DNA of 64,000 bases, taken from Prochlorococcus sp. AG-355-J09 (GTDB taxonomy: Bacteria > Cyanobacteriota > Cyanobacteriia > PCC-6307 > Cyanobiaceae). This document shows, piece by piece, positions 1-9,424 of this stretch; within the stretch, counting starts at the first letter, position 1, and the number at the start of each line of letters is the position of its first letter. Below the pieces are notes generated by a model, which made no database searches, was not told the DNA's origin, and was given only the letters and a program-made list of their open reading frames with translations. The position numbers and the translations under genes are program-made. The DNA lies in the NCBI GenBank assembly GCA_003278735.1, contig QCDO01000004.1:1-64000 (forward strand). The letters are read 5' to 3'.

Positions 1-636
1 TGGAATACTTTGAATTTTTTGTATTGATAAAGAGTTGTTTGATACTTCCTGAATGAAAGAATTATTTTCAAGTAATCCACCAAATATTAATCCTATCGAA
101 AGAAAGGTAACACTCCAACCCAGAGAACTTATAAATCTTTTTCCCGATTTAATTTGAGTATAGGTAAGTACTAATGTTGAGATAGAGAGTAAAAGTCTAT
201 TATTAGAGTCTGGACTGATAAATAACAAAATTAAAAATAATAGCCCGACAGATATTTTTATTGAAAGATTATCAAATGAGGGGGTAGTTATTTTTGGCAG
301 ACTATACTGACTTGAATTGTTAGCATTATTATTTAAATTTTTTATCTTAGAAAGAAGTGGGAAATTATTATTGGGAAATTGATTAATTTGTTTTTCTTTT
401 TTTGAGGCACTCACAGCTTCATAGCTTACATTTCCTGATTGCCTGGCTTTCAAACTCCCCATGAGTAATTGATCAAAGGAAGATTCTATTTTTGCTTTTA
501 AAATTAAATCTTCACCAGCCTCTTTAACTTTAATATCTCTAGCCTTCTGAATATCCTCAAATGCAGCACCTTCTTTTACACCTAAAATTTCATAAGGTGA
601 TTTTTCATTATTATTTTTATTACTGTTTGAATCCAA
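1..636 (-). CDS. CPP1-like / J-domain-like chaperone-type membrane protein, partial (runs off the left edge), TTG start
   Basis: Own reverse-strand translation: LDSNSNKNNNEKSPYEILGVKEGAAFEDIQKARD..., then a hydrophobic C-terminal half; 'SPYEILGV..GA..EDIQKAR' is J-domain-like. Confidence 0.65.
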   Translation of the reverse strand, partial: MDSNSNKNNNEKSPYEILGVKEGAAFEDIQKARDIKVKEAGEDLILKAKIESSFDQLLMGSLKARQSGNVSYEAVSASKKEKQINQFPNNNFPLLSKIKNLNNNANNSSQYSLPKITTPSFDNLSIKISVGLLFLILLFISPDSNNRLLLSISTLVLTYTQIKSGKRFISSLGWSVTFLSIGLIFGGLLENNSFIQEVSNNSLSIQKIQSIP

Positions 637-687
637 AATTTTTTACCAATACTAACAGATTAACTAATTTTATAATCCATTAAGACT

Positions 688-2325
688 TTATAAAACAATT
701 GGTTCGACTCCACTAACAACGGGTGCAACTTTATTTAAATTTAATTGATTATTGTCTTCAACAAATTGATTTAGATTCCATTCATTTTTGAAAAGAATAA
801 CTGGCCTATTCCAACAATCTTTAACTATTTTACAGTTGAATATTCTGCCTAGTTTTTCAATGGCTGGCCATCCATCAGAAATCCATCTAGCCAATTGATA
901 TGGCATTGTTTCAAGATTTGCATCTACGCCATATTCACTTTTTAATCTATGCGTTACTACCTCCAACTGCAATTGACCAACGGCTGCGAGTATAGGGTCT
1001 CTTTTGCTCTCATCAAAATCATAAAGAATCTGAACAGCACCTTCTTCTCGAAGTTCATTAACACCCTTTCTAAAGTTTTTAAATGCTGAGGGATTTGGAT
1101 TTCTTAGCCAGCTGAATATTTCAGGACTAAAGGATGGTATGCCCTCATATTCAAGATGAGCACCAGTATAAAGAGTATCTCCAATAGAAAACATCCCTGG
1201 ATTATTTAAACCAATAACATCTCCAGGATAGGCATCATCAACTACTTCTCTATCTTGCCCAAATATTTTTTGTGGTCTTGATAATCTAATTGTTTTCCCT
1301 GTTCTGGAATGTTTGACTGACATATCCTTTTCAAATTTGCCACTACAAACTCTTATAAAAGCAACCCTATCTCTGTGCTTTGGATCCATATTTGCCTGAA
1401 GCTTAAAAACAAACCCACTAAATTCATCGCTTGCAGGTTCAATGCCCCCTTTATTACTATTTCTTGAAGTTGGTTTTTGTGCCATTTTTAAAAAACTATC
1501 TAAAAATGGCCTTACGCCAAAATTAGTCATGGCAGATCCAAAGAAAACTGGGGTTAATGAGCCATTAAAAACTTTTTCTTTTTCAAATTTAGATCCTGCT
1601 TCATCAAGAACCTCCAATTCTTCAAGTGAGTTTTCCAGTAAATCTCTCTCTACATATTTTGATAGTTCTTTATCTTCAAGACTTAATCTTTTCTCATTCG
1701 ATTGTTTCCCTCTCACTGCTTTATCAAATAAAATCACCTCTCTCGAAAATCTATCAATAACCCCTCTAAATTCCTCGCCACTCCCAATTGGCCAGTTTAT
1801 GGGTAGAGTATTTAATCCAAGTTCTGATTCAATTTCATCAAGTAAAGAAAATGGCTCTCTTCCTGGTCTATCCATTTTATTTATGAAAGTAAATATTGGT
1901 ATTTTTCGCATCTTGCAAACTTCAAACAATTTTCTAGTTTGAGGTTCTAATCCTTTAGCAGCATCTTCCAACATAACTGCATTATCAGCAGCAGCTAATG
2001 TTCTATAAGTATCTTCGGAGAAATCTTGGTGTCCTGGTGTATCTAATAGATTAATTACTGATCTTTCATATTCAAATTGCAATACAGTTGATGTAATAGA
2101 AATACCTCTTTGTTTCTCTAGTTCCATCCAGTCTGAGGTGGCTTTTCTCTGATTACCCCTAGCTTTTACTGCTCCTGCCTGTTGAATGGCACCTCCATAC
2201 AAAAGAAGCTTCTCGGTAAGAGTCGTTTTCCCAGCGTCTGGATGTGAAATAATAGCAAAATTTCTTCTTTTATTTACCGCATCCAGTATTTCTTTATTAT
2301 TTAGAATTTTTGTACCTAAGTTCAT
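688..2325 (-). CDS. prfC: Peptide chain release factor 3
   Basis: [56 protein letters not shown]3 GTPase signature. Confidence 0.96.
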   Translation of the reverse strand: MNLGTKILNNKEILDAVNKRRNFAIISHPDAGKTTLTEKLLLYGGAIQQAGAVKARGNQRKATSDWMELEKQRGISITSTVLQFEYERSVINLLDTPGHQDFSEDTYRTLAAADNAVMLEDAAKGLEPQTRKLFEVCKMRKIPIFTFINKMDRPGREPFSLLDEIESELGLNTLPINWPIGSGEEFRGVIDRFSREVILFDKAVRGKQSNEKRLSLEDKELSKYVERDLLENSLEELEVLDEAGSKFEKEKVFNGSLTPVFFGSAMTNFGVRPFLDSFLKMAQKPTSRNSNKGGIEPASDEFSGFVFKLQANMDPKHRDRVAFIRVCSGKFEKDMSVKHSRTGKTIRLSRPQKIFGQDREVVDDAYPGDVIGLNNPGMFSIGDTLYTGAHLEYEGIPSFSPEIFSWLRNPNPSAFKNFRKGVNELREEGAVQILYDFDESKRDPILAAVGQLQLEVVTHRLKSEYGVDANLETMPYQLARWISDGWPAIEKLGRIFNCKIVKDCWNRPVILFKNEWNLNQFVEDNNQLNLNKVAPVVSGVEPIVL

Positions 2326-2356
2326 TTATATAATATAAGGGCCTTTCACTTAGTTC

Positions 2357-3052
2357 TTAAACATTACCATAGACTATTAAATAATTATCACCTTCTTCAA
2401 ACACATCTAAAGAGGATAGATCATTCTCTAAGGTGAAATTTTTTAACTCTTTAAAAGTATAAGAAGCTCTTAAAGATGCATAATAATCGTTAGTTAAAAT
2501 CTCATTATATTTATTTGAACATTGTGCTTTGAGTTTTAAAGCAGACTTTTCATCTAATGGCCTTTTTAAGTCCTTGTGAAAATTTACAGTGCTATTGCTA
2601 GACAAACTTCTTATTGTGTTGAAGAAATCTTCAAGATTGGTAATGTGATGAATCAAACTGTTGCTAACAAGTAAACTAATTCTTTTTTTAAATAAAAAAT
2701 TATTTGATTTAATGTCTTTGATGTCAGAACAAATATAACGTAAATTTTTTAATTTTTTTTGATTATTAGAAATACTTTTATTATATTCTGCTCTCAAAAT
2801 CATCTCTTTAGAACCATCTATTCCTAAGACTGCAGTATTAGGCCATTTTATTGCTAACTTCTCAGAAATATTTCCTGGGCCGCATCCTAAATCAACAATT
2901 AAATCTTTTTCACCTAAAGAAATATTTTTTTTCAAAAGATATTGACTTATTTGATTAATTAGATTAACTTCCCCTTCTGAAAAATCAGCTTCGTCATAAG
3001 AAATGACCTGCTCTTTTTCTTCCATTAATTCAGGTTCGGGGACTCTTTCCAT
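2357..3052 (-). CDS. Class I SAM-dependent methyltransferase
   Basis: LIVDLGCGPGNISEKLA motif I. Confidence 0.8.
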   Translation of the reverse strand: MERVPEPELMEEKEQVISYDEADFSEGEVNLINQISQYLLKKNISLGEKDLIVDLGCGPGNISEKLAIKWPNTAVLGIDGSKEMILRAEYNKSISNNQKKLKNLRYICSDIKDIKSNNFLFKKRISLLVSNSLIHHITNLEDFFNTIRSLSSNSTVNFHKDLKRPLDEKSALKLKAQCSNKYNEILTNDYYASLRASYTFKELKNFTLENDLSSLDVFEEGDNYLIVYGNV

Positions 3053-3186
3053 ATCCTTTTTTGAAACAAAGATTTCATATTAAACATAATTCTACACAAA
3101 CCGTTAAATAGTGGTAAGAATAGTTGCAGACGCCACAGGTAGAGTTATTCTTCCAGTACGGGTTATTTACATACGTTTTTTTTATC

Positions 3187-5520
3187 GTGACTGTTGCACC
3201 AAATAAAGCTTCTTCAGAGAGCAATTCCAATAATCTTAAAAAAGATGATTTTCCAAAGACTGCACCAGCTGCTTATCCAGTTTTTTTCAGATCTTATAGT
3301 AGAAAAACTTCATCTGGCAAAAGGGAGAACTGGAGCGAAGTGGGCGAAAGGAATTTATTGGGATTAAAAGAATTAGGAAAACTTTCTGAAGAAGAATTAA
3401 TCCTAATGAAAGAGATGCAAAGTAACCAAAAAGCTCAACCTTCAGGAAGATGGTTATGGATAGGCGGAACCCCTTGGATTAATAAGAACCAAAATTTCTC
3501 AGGAGCATACAACTGCACCTCAACAAACTTAATTGATTGGGAAGCCTTTGCATTAATGATGGACTTAGCAATGATGGGATGTGGAACAGGTGCAATAATT
3601 GAGCCTCATTTTATAAATAATCTACCTACGGTAATTAACAAAATAAATATTAAATCAGTCAGTGAAGTTGGAATAACTCCTAAAGATCAAAGAGAAGAAA
3701 AGTCATCAATAGAAATCAAAGGAAAAGATCTTCATATCAAAGTTGGAGATAGCAGAAGAGGCTGGGTAGATAGCTATAAATATCTTCTTGAGGCATCAAG
3801 TAATGAAAATCTTCAAAGAGAAATTGATGTTTATATAAATTTGGAAGATATTAGACCTGCTGGGGAATCATTAAAAGGTTTTGGTGGGATGGCAAATCCT
3901 ATTAAATTGAAAGATCTCTACTCCAGAGTCGCGTCACTTCTTGGAAAGGCAATAGGCAGGAAATTAAGTACAGTAGAGTGTTGTTTATTAATTGATGAAG
4001 CTGCAGTAACTATAGTTGCTGGAAATATAAGAAGAAGTGCTGGAATGAGACAATTTGCTTCAAATGATAGAGAAGCAGCATCGGCAAAAGAAAATTTATG
4101 GAGTCAAGATGAGAATGGTAATTGGAGAATAGATCCTGAAAAAGATGCTCTCAGGATGGCTAATCATACTAGGGTTTACCATACAAAACCCACTTACCAA
4201 ACTGTTTTGGATGCTGTAACAAAACAATTTCACTCGGGTGAGGGAGCTATTCAATTTGCTCCAGAAGCAATCGCAAGGTCAAATGCAGATATTCTCAAAG
4301 ATGACGAATTGAGAAAGGAATTTATTGAAATCTACTCAGAGCAAGGTAAGGATGAAGCGAGAAATTGGATAAATAGTAGTTATGGTCCATTCTCTAAAGA
4401 AGAGCTAGACCACAGGATGAGCCGATATGGACTTAATCCTTGTGGTGAGATCCTGGGAAATGATTTCCACTGCAATTTAGCTGAAGTTCATTTAAATCAG
4501 ATAGATCCTGAAAATTTTGAAGAGCAAAAAAAAGCTTTTAAGGCAGCTGCTCTTTCTGTAGCATGCTTACTTAATCATGAATTTGAAGTTGAGCGTTACA
4601 GAAAAAGTAGGGAATATGATCCTATTGTAGGAGTAAGTTTCACTGGATTATTTGATTTTTGTGTCCATGCCTTTGGGACGCCATGGTTGAAATGGTGGGA
4701 AGCAGGAAGGCCAAATAGCGAAGAAGGGAGGGCCTTCAAAGAAAAGGAAGCTAAATTCTTAGATTCTTGGAGAAAGATAGTAAAAGAAACTGTATGGGAA
4801 TATTGTGACAAGCACAATCTAAGGAGACCAAATAGATGCACAACAGTTCAGCCAGCTGGAACTAAAAGTCTTCTTACAGGAGCAGCGCCAGGATGGCATC
4901 CTCCAAAGGCTCAAAGATTCATAAGAAGAATAACTTTCAGAAAAAATGATCCAATCGCTTTAGCTTGCATGGATTATGGTTACTCAGTTGTTCCATCTCA
5001 ATCTGACAAAGATGAAAATGGTTGCTTGCTCGATAATCCATTTGATCCAAGATGTACAGAATGGCTAGTTGAAATCCCTACAGAAGTTAGTTGGGCAAAT
5101 ATAGATGGTGCAGACCAAATAGACATAAATAATTTCTCGGCACTAGCTCAATTTGATTTTTACATGCAAGTCCAGAAATTTTACACAGAGCATAATACCT
5201 CAGCAACAGTAGAATTTAGAGAAAATGAAATCGAGGATCTAGCTAAGGCTATTCATAATGCAATAGAAAATAATGAGGGATATATTTCAGCTGCACTGCT
5301 AGCTAGATTTAGTGCTAACGCTACTTTCCCTAGATTACCCTTTGAACCAATAAGTAAAGATAAATATATATCATTGCAAAATAAAGTAATAGAAAGGAAA
5401 GTTAATAACGATTTCTTTGATGCTCTTAATAAATATGATGTTGGAGAACTATCTGAAGCAGGACCAGCAGGTTGTGATTCAGATAAGTGTTTGCTTCCTC
5501 TTGCTAAACCAAAAGATTAA
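3187..5520 (+). CDS. nrdJ: Adenosylcobalamin-dependent ribonucleoside-triphosphate reductase (class II RNR); probable GTG start inside the longer ORF 3124..5520
   Basis: GRWLWIGGTPW, NCTSTNLIDW, NPCGEI, TVQPAGTKSLLTG motifs. Confidence 0.92.
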   Translation: MTVAPNKASSESNSNNLKKDDFPKTAPAAYPVFFRSYSRKTSSGKRENWSEVGERNLLGLKELGKLSEEELILMKEMQSNQKAQPSGRWLWIGGTPWINKNQNFSGAYNCTSTNLIDWEAFALMMDLAMMGCGTGAIIEPHFINNLPTVINKINIKSVSEVGITPKDQREEKSSIEIKGKDLHIKVGDSRRGWVDSYKYLLEASSNENLQREIDVYINLEDIRPAGESLKGFGGMANPIKLKDLYSRVASLLGKAIGRKLSTVECCLLIDEAAVTIVAGNIRRSAGMRQFASNDREAASAKENLWSQDENGNWRIDPEKDALRMANHTRVYHTKPTYQTVLDAVTKQFHSGEGAIQFAPEAIARSNADILKDDELRKEFIEIYSEQGKDEARNWINSSYGPFSKEELDHRMSRYGLNPCGEILGNDFHCNLAEVHLNQIDPENFEEQKKAFKAAALSVACLLNHEFEVERYRKSREYDPIVGVSFTGLFDFCVHAFGTPWLKWWEAGRPNSEEGRAFKEKEAKFLDSWRKIVKETVWEYCDKHNLRRPNRCTTVQPAGTKSLLTGAAPGWHPPKAQRFIRRITFRKNDPIALACMDYGYSVVPSQSDKDENGCLLDNPFDPRCTEWLVEIPTEVSWANIDGADQIDINNFSALAQFDFYMQVQKFYTEHNTSATVEFRENEIEDLAKAIHNAIENNEGYISAALLARFSANATFPRLPFEPISKDKYISLQNKVIERKVNNDFFDALNKYDVGELSEAGPAGCDSDKCLLPLAKPKD

Positions 5521-5608
5521 ATTTTGAACTATTTGTAAATAAAAAATATATATTAGTTTTTAAAAATTTAATTTATGGCTACCTCTTAAATAAGTACATA
5601 AATTATTT

Positions 5609-5875
5609 ATGACATTAAGCTTAAATATTGGGAACTTTTTTAATGATTCCTCTAGCAATGCATTAGTGGATGAGCTAAGAAAAAGAACATCAGAAGAGGA
5701 TATCTTAGATTTTGAGGAAAAATTTAACTCCAAAAACGAAAAAAATCTACACGTATACATATGTAGATTTCTAAAAAATAGATCGATATCCAGAGGGCTA
5801 GCCTCTAGATGGTTAATTACCATAATTGAAAACAAAGAATCAAAAATTGATGCTTTGCAAAAATTAAATAATTAG
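5609..5875 (+). CDS. Small hypothetical protein
   Basis: 88-aa ORF between nrdJ and a convergent small membrane ORF. Confidence 0.55.
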   Translation: MTLSLNIGNFFNDSSSNALVDELRKRTSEEDILDFEEKFNSKNEKNLHVYICRFLKNRSISRGLASRWLITIIENKESKIDALQKLNN

Positions 5876-6066
5876 GTCAGCCCTGATAGTTTCCATAGAG
5901 CAATTCCAAAAATTGAGAATCCCATAATAAAAGTAAAAGCCAAAGCATTTACCAATTGAACCTTATCATTCATTCTGTTTGCGAATGGTAATAATTGAGC
6001 AAATAATGGAGTCTCTTCAACTATTGCAGATTTTTTTACTGTAGGTTTTTTGCTTCTAGAAAACAT
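5872..6066 (-). CDS. Small single-TM protein
   Basis: 64-aa ORF with C-terminal TM segment LVNALAFTFIMGFSIFGIALWKL. Confidence 0.6.
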   Translation of the reverse strand: MFSRSKKPTVKKSAIVEETPLFAQLLPFANRMNDKVQLVNALAFTFIMGFSIFGIALWKLSGLT

Positions 6067-6285
6067 AAAACAAATTTTATAATCTTAAGAATTTTACATT
6101 TAAAAGTTCATTAAATAAAAAATACTTATGAAAAACGAACAAAATGTAACCTGTAAGCAATTACTCTGGGATTCTGATAAAAATATTTATCAGAATCCTA
6201 ATCTATCATTAAAATATTAAGTTTATTTATTAAAAACCTAGACAAATAATTTTAATGAATGGTATTGTAAATTTGTAGCAACCGC

Positions 6286-6371
6286 TACCAAAACGTTCAA
6301 CTTGCGTATAGCAAGCCGCAAATCGACTTAAGCCATGGAACGGGGACTTAAGCGAAACCGGAGCTAAAAAA
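6286..6371 (+). promoter_or_regulatory. Structured leader resembling the glutamine riboswitch (glnA / Downstream-peptide class)
   Basis: CGTTCA...CTTGC-GTATA-GCAAG hairpin...CGCAAATCG...GGAACG; CGTTC can pair with GAACG; immediately upstream of a 33-aa ORF. Confidence 0.55.
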
Positions 6372-6473
6372 ATGACTCTAATTTACAGAGGACAAAAGTA
6401 CGTCCAGAACAAAGAAGCAGCTAAAAAGCAGCACAATGAGCTAACTTATAGAGGAAAAACTTACACAAGCTAG
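6372..6473 (+). CDS. 33-aa peptide, DUF4278-like (MTLIYRGQKYVQNKEAAKKQHNELTYRGKTYTS)
   Basis: ATG to TAG read directly; two YRG(Q/K)xY repeats typical of DUF4278; downstream of the structured leader and before a terminator. Confidence 0.75.
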   Translation: MTLIYRGQKYVQNKEAAKKQHNELTYRGKTYTS

Positions 6474-6496
6474 TTTATTTAACTATTAAATAGAAC

Positions 6497-6520
6497 AAGC
6501 CACTTTTAGTGGCTTTTTTA
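6497..6520 (+). terminator. Rho-independent terminator
   Basis: AAGCCAC-TTTTA-GTGGCTT followed by TTTTA. Confidence 0.8.
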
Positions 6521-6608
6521 TTGTTCATCCTTAGACTAAAAAATAACTTAATACTTTTCACAAGCATTAAAATAATATGATTCAATTGCATTCATATATT
6601 AGATAACC

Positions 6609-6758
6609 ATGGCTGACCAAAAACCTTTATTTAAAGCACCTTATGACATAAAAGATGTAAGTGCTCTTTTCGCTATAGTTGCCTTCGTTTTAATAATCGC
6701 TGCCATAGTTGGGAATAACTTATTTGGTTTATTTCAACAAAATGTCAACTTTGGGTGA
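6609..6758 (+). CDS. Small membrane protein, 49 aa
   Basis: MADQKPLFKAPYDIKDVSALFAIVAFVLIIAAIVGNNLFGLFQQNVNFG; one TM helix. Confidence 0.6.
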   Translation: MADQKPLFKAPYDIKDVSALFAIVAFVLIIAAIVGNNLFGLFQQNVNFG

Positions 6759-6967
6759 TTTTTTGAAAGCAGACTACATTTTTTGTGAACTCATTTTGTG
6801 GACTAAATTTGACTAATGATAGATTGTTATAACGATTCAACTCATCATTATTAATAAAAATTCCTATCTCAAACTAGTTTCTTGAAATAATTTTTAAATC
6901 TTTGAATTTATAGACTGTGACTAATTTCTTATGTTATAGTTTTAAGTTCAATAAAACTGAAGAAACC

Positions 6968-7012
6968 TTTGGAGGGGTGGTCGAGTGGTTTAAGGCTCTA
7001 GTCTTGAAAACT
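6968..7012 (+). repeat. Left attachment-type repeat: 5' half of tRNA-Ser(UGA), exact 45-bp copy of 16110..16154
   Basis: tttggaggggtggtcgagtggtttaaggctctagtcttgaaaact present at both sites, diverging right after. Confidence 0.95.
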
Positions 7013-7306
7013 TAAACAGCCTATAGTATTTGCAAGTAAAGTGAGATAATTTTAAAAAAGGGGACTATATCAGGAGGACTATCATTACAATTATTTGGCT
7101 CTAGTTTACATAACTAGCTGATTACTAATATTTACCAGTTGATTTATATAAAAATGGAAGTAAGATTTTAAATAACTGATGAAGCACTACGGGAGACTCT
7201 GATCTTCAAATAGGTTTCTAATAATTACTTGTATAAACCCTTAAGCAAGGTGGATAGACGAGGTCAGGGTTGCTGTTATTCCTAACAACAATTCTCCAGA
7301 ATTAAT

Positions 7307-7495
7307 ATGGCTAAAAGTCGCTTTAATAGAAAATACAATGTTTCTGTAAGGAAGCGTTCCAATGATGATGCTAAATCAACTGCGGATTTTATTGAAGCTG
7401 CTGACCATGTTAATGAAGGCTCTGATTTATCTACGGCTACGCCAATGTTGAAGCATAGTTTTGAGAATCGTTTTAGGAAAGACAGCGACAGCTAA
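7307..7495 (+). CDS. Hypothetical protein, element left arm
   Basis: 62-aa ORF, basic N-terminus; first gene of a + strand cluster. Confidence 0.55.
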   Translation: MAKSRFNRKYNVSVRKRSNDDAKSTADFIEAADHVNEGSDLSTATPMLKHSFENRFRKDSDS

Positions 7496-7516
7496 GCAAT
7501 ATATCTTTTTAAACAA

Positions 7517-7726
7517 ATGAATACTTTTAGTCGAGAGGAACTTGCGTCTAAAAAAGACGTCAAAGAACTTAGAGAAACAGTACAAGAGTTAATCCAAAGT
7601 TTTTCTTTTACAAGAGAAACTGTTGACCAATTAAGAATGGATTTTGATCTGGCAAGAGAAGAGAATCCATTTAATGTGAATGTCTGGTTAAAGCCATCTG
7701 AATTTGGTGGAATTTTAAAAATTTGA
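7517..7726 (+). CDS. Hypothetical coiled-coil-like protein
   Basis: 69-aa ORF overlapping the next gene by 4 nt. Confidence 0.55.
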   Translation: MNTFSREELASKKDVKELRETVQELIQSFSFTRETVDQLRMDFDLAREENPFNVNVWLKPSEFGGILKI

Positions 7727-8604
7727 AAGAATTTACCAATTCAGGACAGTTTAAATATGGACAGAACGTCAAAGATTTGACAGGTAAAAAATATGGCAAG
7801 TTAACTGTTTTGAGAAGAGCCACTCAAAGTGAAATAAGTGCAAGAGGAGTAAAAAATACGAGACAAAATGTATATTGGTTGGTTCAATGTGCCTGCGGTA
7901 TTGAACCCTTTATAGTTCTTGGATTTGCATTAACAGGTAAAGATAAGAGAAGAAAAACTCAATCTGCCTTGGCTTGCAAAAAATGTGCAAGAAGAGATGC
8001 GGCAATAAGAGAAAAAAAAGAATTTATTGATTCAATTATTGGTCAACAATCTGGAAGATTAACAATACTTAGATATTGGGGAACTAAAAAAGACAGAAGG
8101 ACTAAAATTTTATGTTCATGTAGTTGTGATGATATAAAAACTCCCATTTATTTATATAGTTCTTTTAAAGCAGGCAAAGCTATTTCTTGCGGATGCGTAG
8201 TTGGAGGAGATGATTCATATAAATTCTTCAAGGAAAACGAAGATTGGGCAAATCGAAAATGCTATTACTATATAGCTGATAAAGATGATGAATTTTATAA
8301 ACTTGGGATTTCAGAAAAGAAATCAACTAGAGCAAGAGATGAAGGTTATAGAAAATATCTTTTTGAACCTGATCCACTTACAAGGTGTGAAGTATGGACA
8401 ATAGAACAATTAATCTTAAATGATTCTGTAAGAGCAAAACCAAGAGTAATTCCTGAAAGATTGGAGAAAATGGAGGGCAAATGGGAATTGAGATACAAAG
8501 ATACTTTAAATTTAAATTTTTATAGGGAAAAATATTATGAGTATCTTGAAAAACTGCAATCGCTGGGATGGGAGGAATTATATTTAACTAGATTTGATTA
8601 TTAA
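7723..8604 (+). CDS. Double zinc-ribbon protein with C-terminal GIY-YIG/T5orf172-like domain
   Basis: Two G.kyGkLTVL...CaCG...C..C / G..sGrLTIL...CSCSC...SCGC units, as in phage AP2/HNH-associated proteins, then CYYYIADKDDEFYKLGISEK...VWTIEQLIL. Confidence 0.65.
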   Translation: MKEFTNSGQFKYGQNVKDLTGKKYGKLTVLRRATQSEISARGVKNTRQNVYWLVQCACGIEPFIVLGFALTGKDKRRKTQSALACKKCARRDAAIREKKEFIDSIIGQQSGRLTILRYWGTKKDRRTKILCSCSCDDIKTPIYLYSSFKAGKAISCGCVVGGDDSYKFFKENEDWANRKCYYYIADKDDEFYKLGISEKKSTRARDEGYRKYLFEPDPLTRCEVWTIEQLILNDSVRAKPRVIPERLEKMEGKWELRYKDTLNLNFYREKYYEYLEKLQSLGWEELYLTRFDY

Positions 8605-8630
8605 AGGTAGTAAGCGTTTCATTCAAAAAT

Positions 8631-9194
8631 TTAAATTGAGGTTCCTCTTCTTTTATTTGGTGAAAGTTCATTTTCTGGGAAAATTTCCTTTAAATTTTCT
8701 GGAAAGAAAAACTCCAATTGTCTCCTTAAATTACCTTCATAAAATTTGTTTGGAACTTTAAAAGTATCTCTTACTAATTGAACATTTATTTTTTCCTTTT
8801 TACCTGCCTCATTTACTCTTAATAAGACTAACTTAATTGGCTTATCTTTTGGTCCTTTTATGAGAGAAACTGCTTCTGTTATACCCATTCCTCTCGTAGA
8901 TTTCCCATCTATTTTGATAATTACATCATTTGGTTGAATGTCAGCGGAGGCAGCAGGAGAATCATTTATTACAGATTGAATAGTTAATTCAGCAGTATCA
9001 CTATTAAGAAAGAGCCTTATTCCAATCCCTATTATCTCCTTATCTTTTTTGTGAGATAGATTTTTATTGGTTGTCACACAACCTGCATAATCTCGTGCTT
9101 CTAAACATTTTTTATGTAATTCATCAGATATTCCAGCATTAACAGCAGTAGGTAAAGAGAGGGCTGCTAGTAGTGGGAGTAGTAAGCGTTTCAT
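8631..9194 (-). CDS. Secreted/periplasmic PDZ-domain protein
   Basis: Signal peptide MKRLLLPLLAALSLPTAVNA; PDZ core SVINDSPAASADIQPNDVIIKIDGKSTRGM. Confidence 0.78.
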   Translation of the reverse strand: MKRLLLPLLAALSLPTAVNAGISDELHKKCLEARDYAGCVTTNKNLSHKKDKEIIGIGIRLFLNSDTAELTIQSVINDSPAASADIQPNDVIIKIDGKSTRGMGITEAVSLIKGPKDKPIKLVLLRVNEAGKKEKINVQLVRDTFKVPNKFYEGNLRRQLEFFFPENLKEIFPENELSPNKRRGTSI

Positions 9195-9407
9195 TTATTT
9201 ACCAATTATGCAACTATAATCTCTGCCCATTTTATTAATTGCTCTCCACTTTTCCCCTTCGCTCTCGCAAGCTTTTATATTTGGCATTTCAATTTTTTCT
9301 AACGCCCCAACTTTTCCTTTTTTGACTATTATCAACCAATAAGATTCTGCATTAACAGCAGTAGGTAAAGCGAGGGCTGCTAATAGTGGAAGTAGTAAGC
9401 GGTTCAT
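9195..9407 (-). CDS. Small secreted protein sharing the array signal peptide
   Basis: MNRLLLPLLAALALPTAVNA; TAA stop directly followed by ATG of the next gene. Confidence 0.7.
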   Translation of the reverse strand: MNRLLLPLLAALALPTAVNAESYWLIIVKKGKVGALEKIEMPNIKACESEGEKWRAINKMGRDYSCIIGK

Positions 9408-9424
9408 TTATTATTTTATAGAAA

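Noticed and set aside
1442-1942. 166-aa + strand ORF inside prfC
   Set aside because: Antisense shadow of a clear core gene; composition typical of AT-rich antisense frames.
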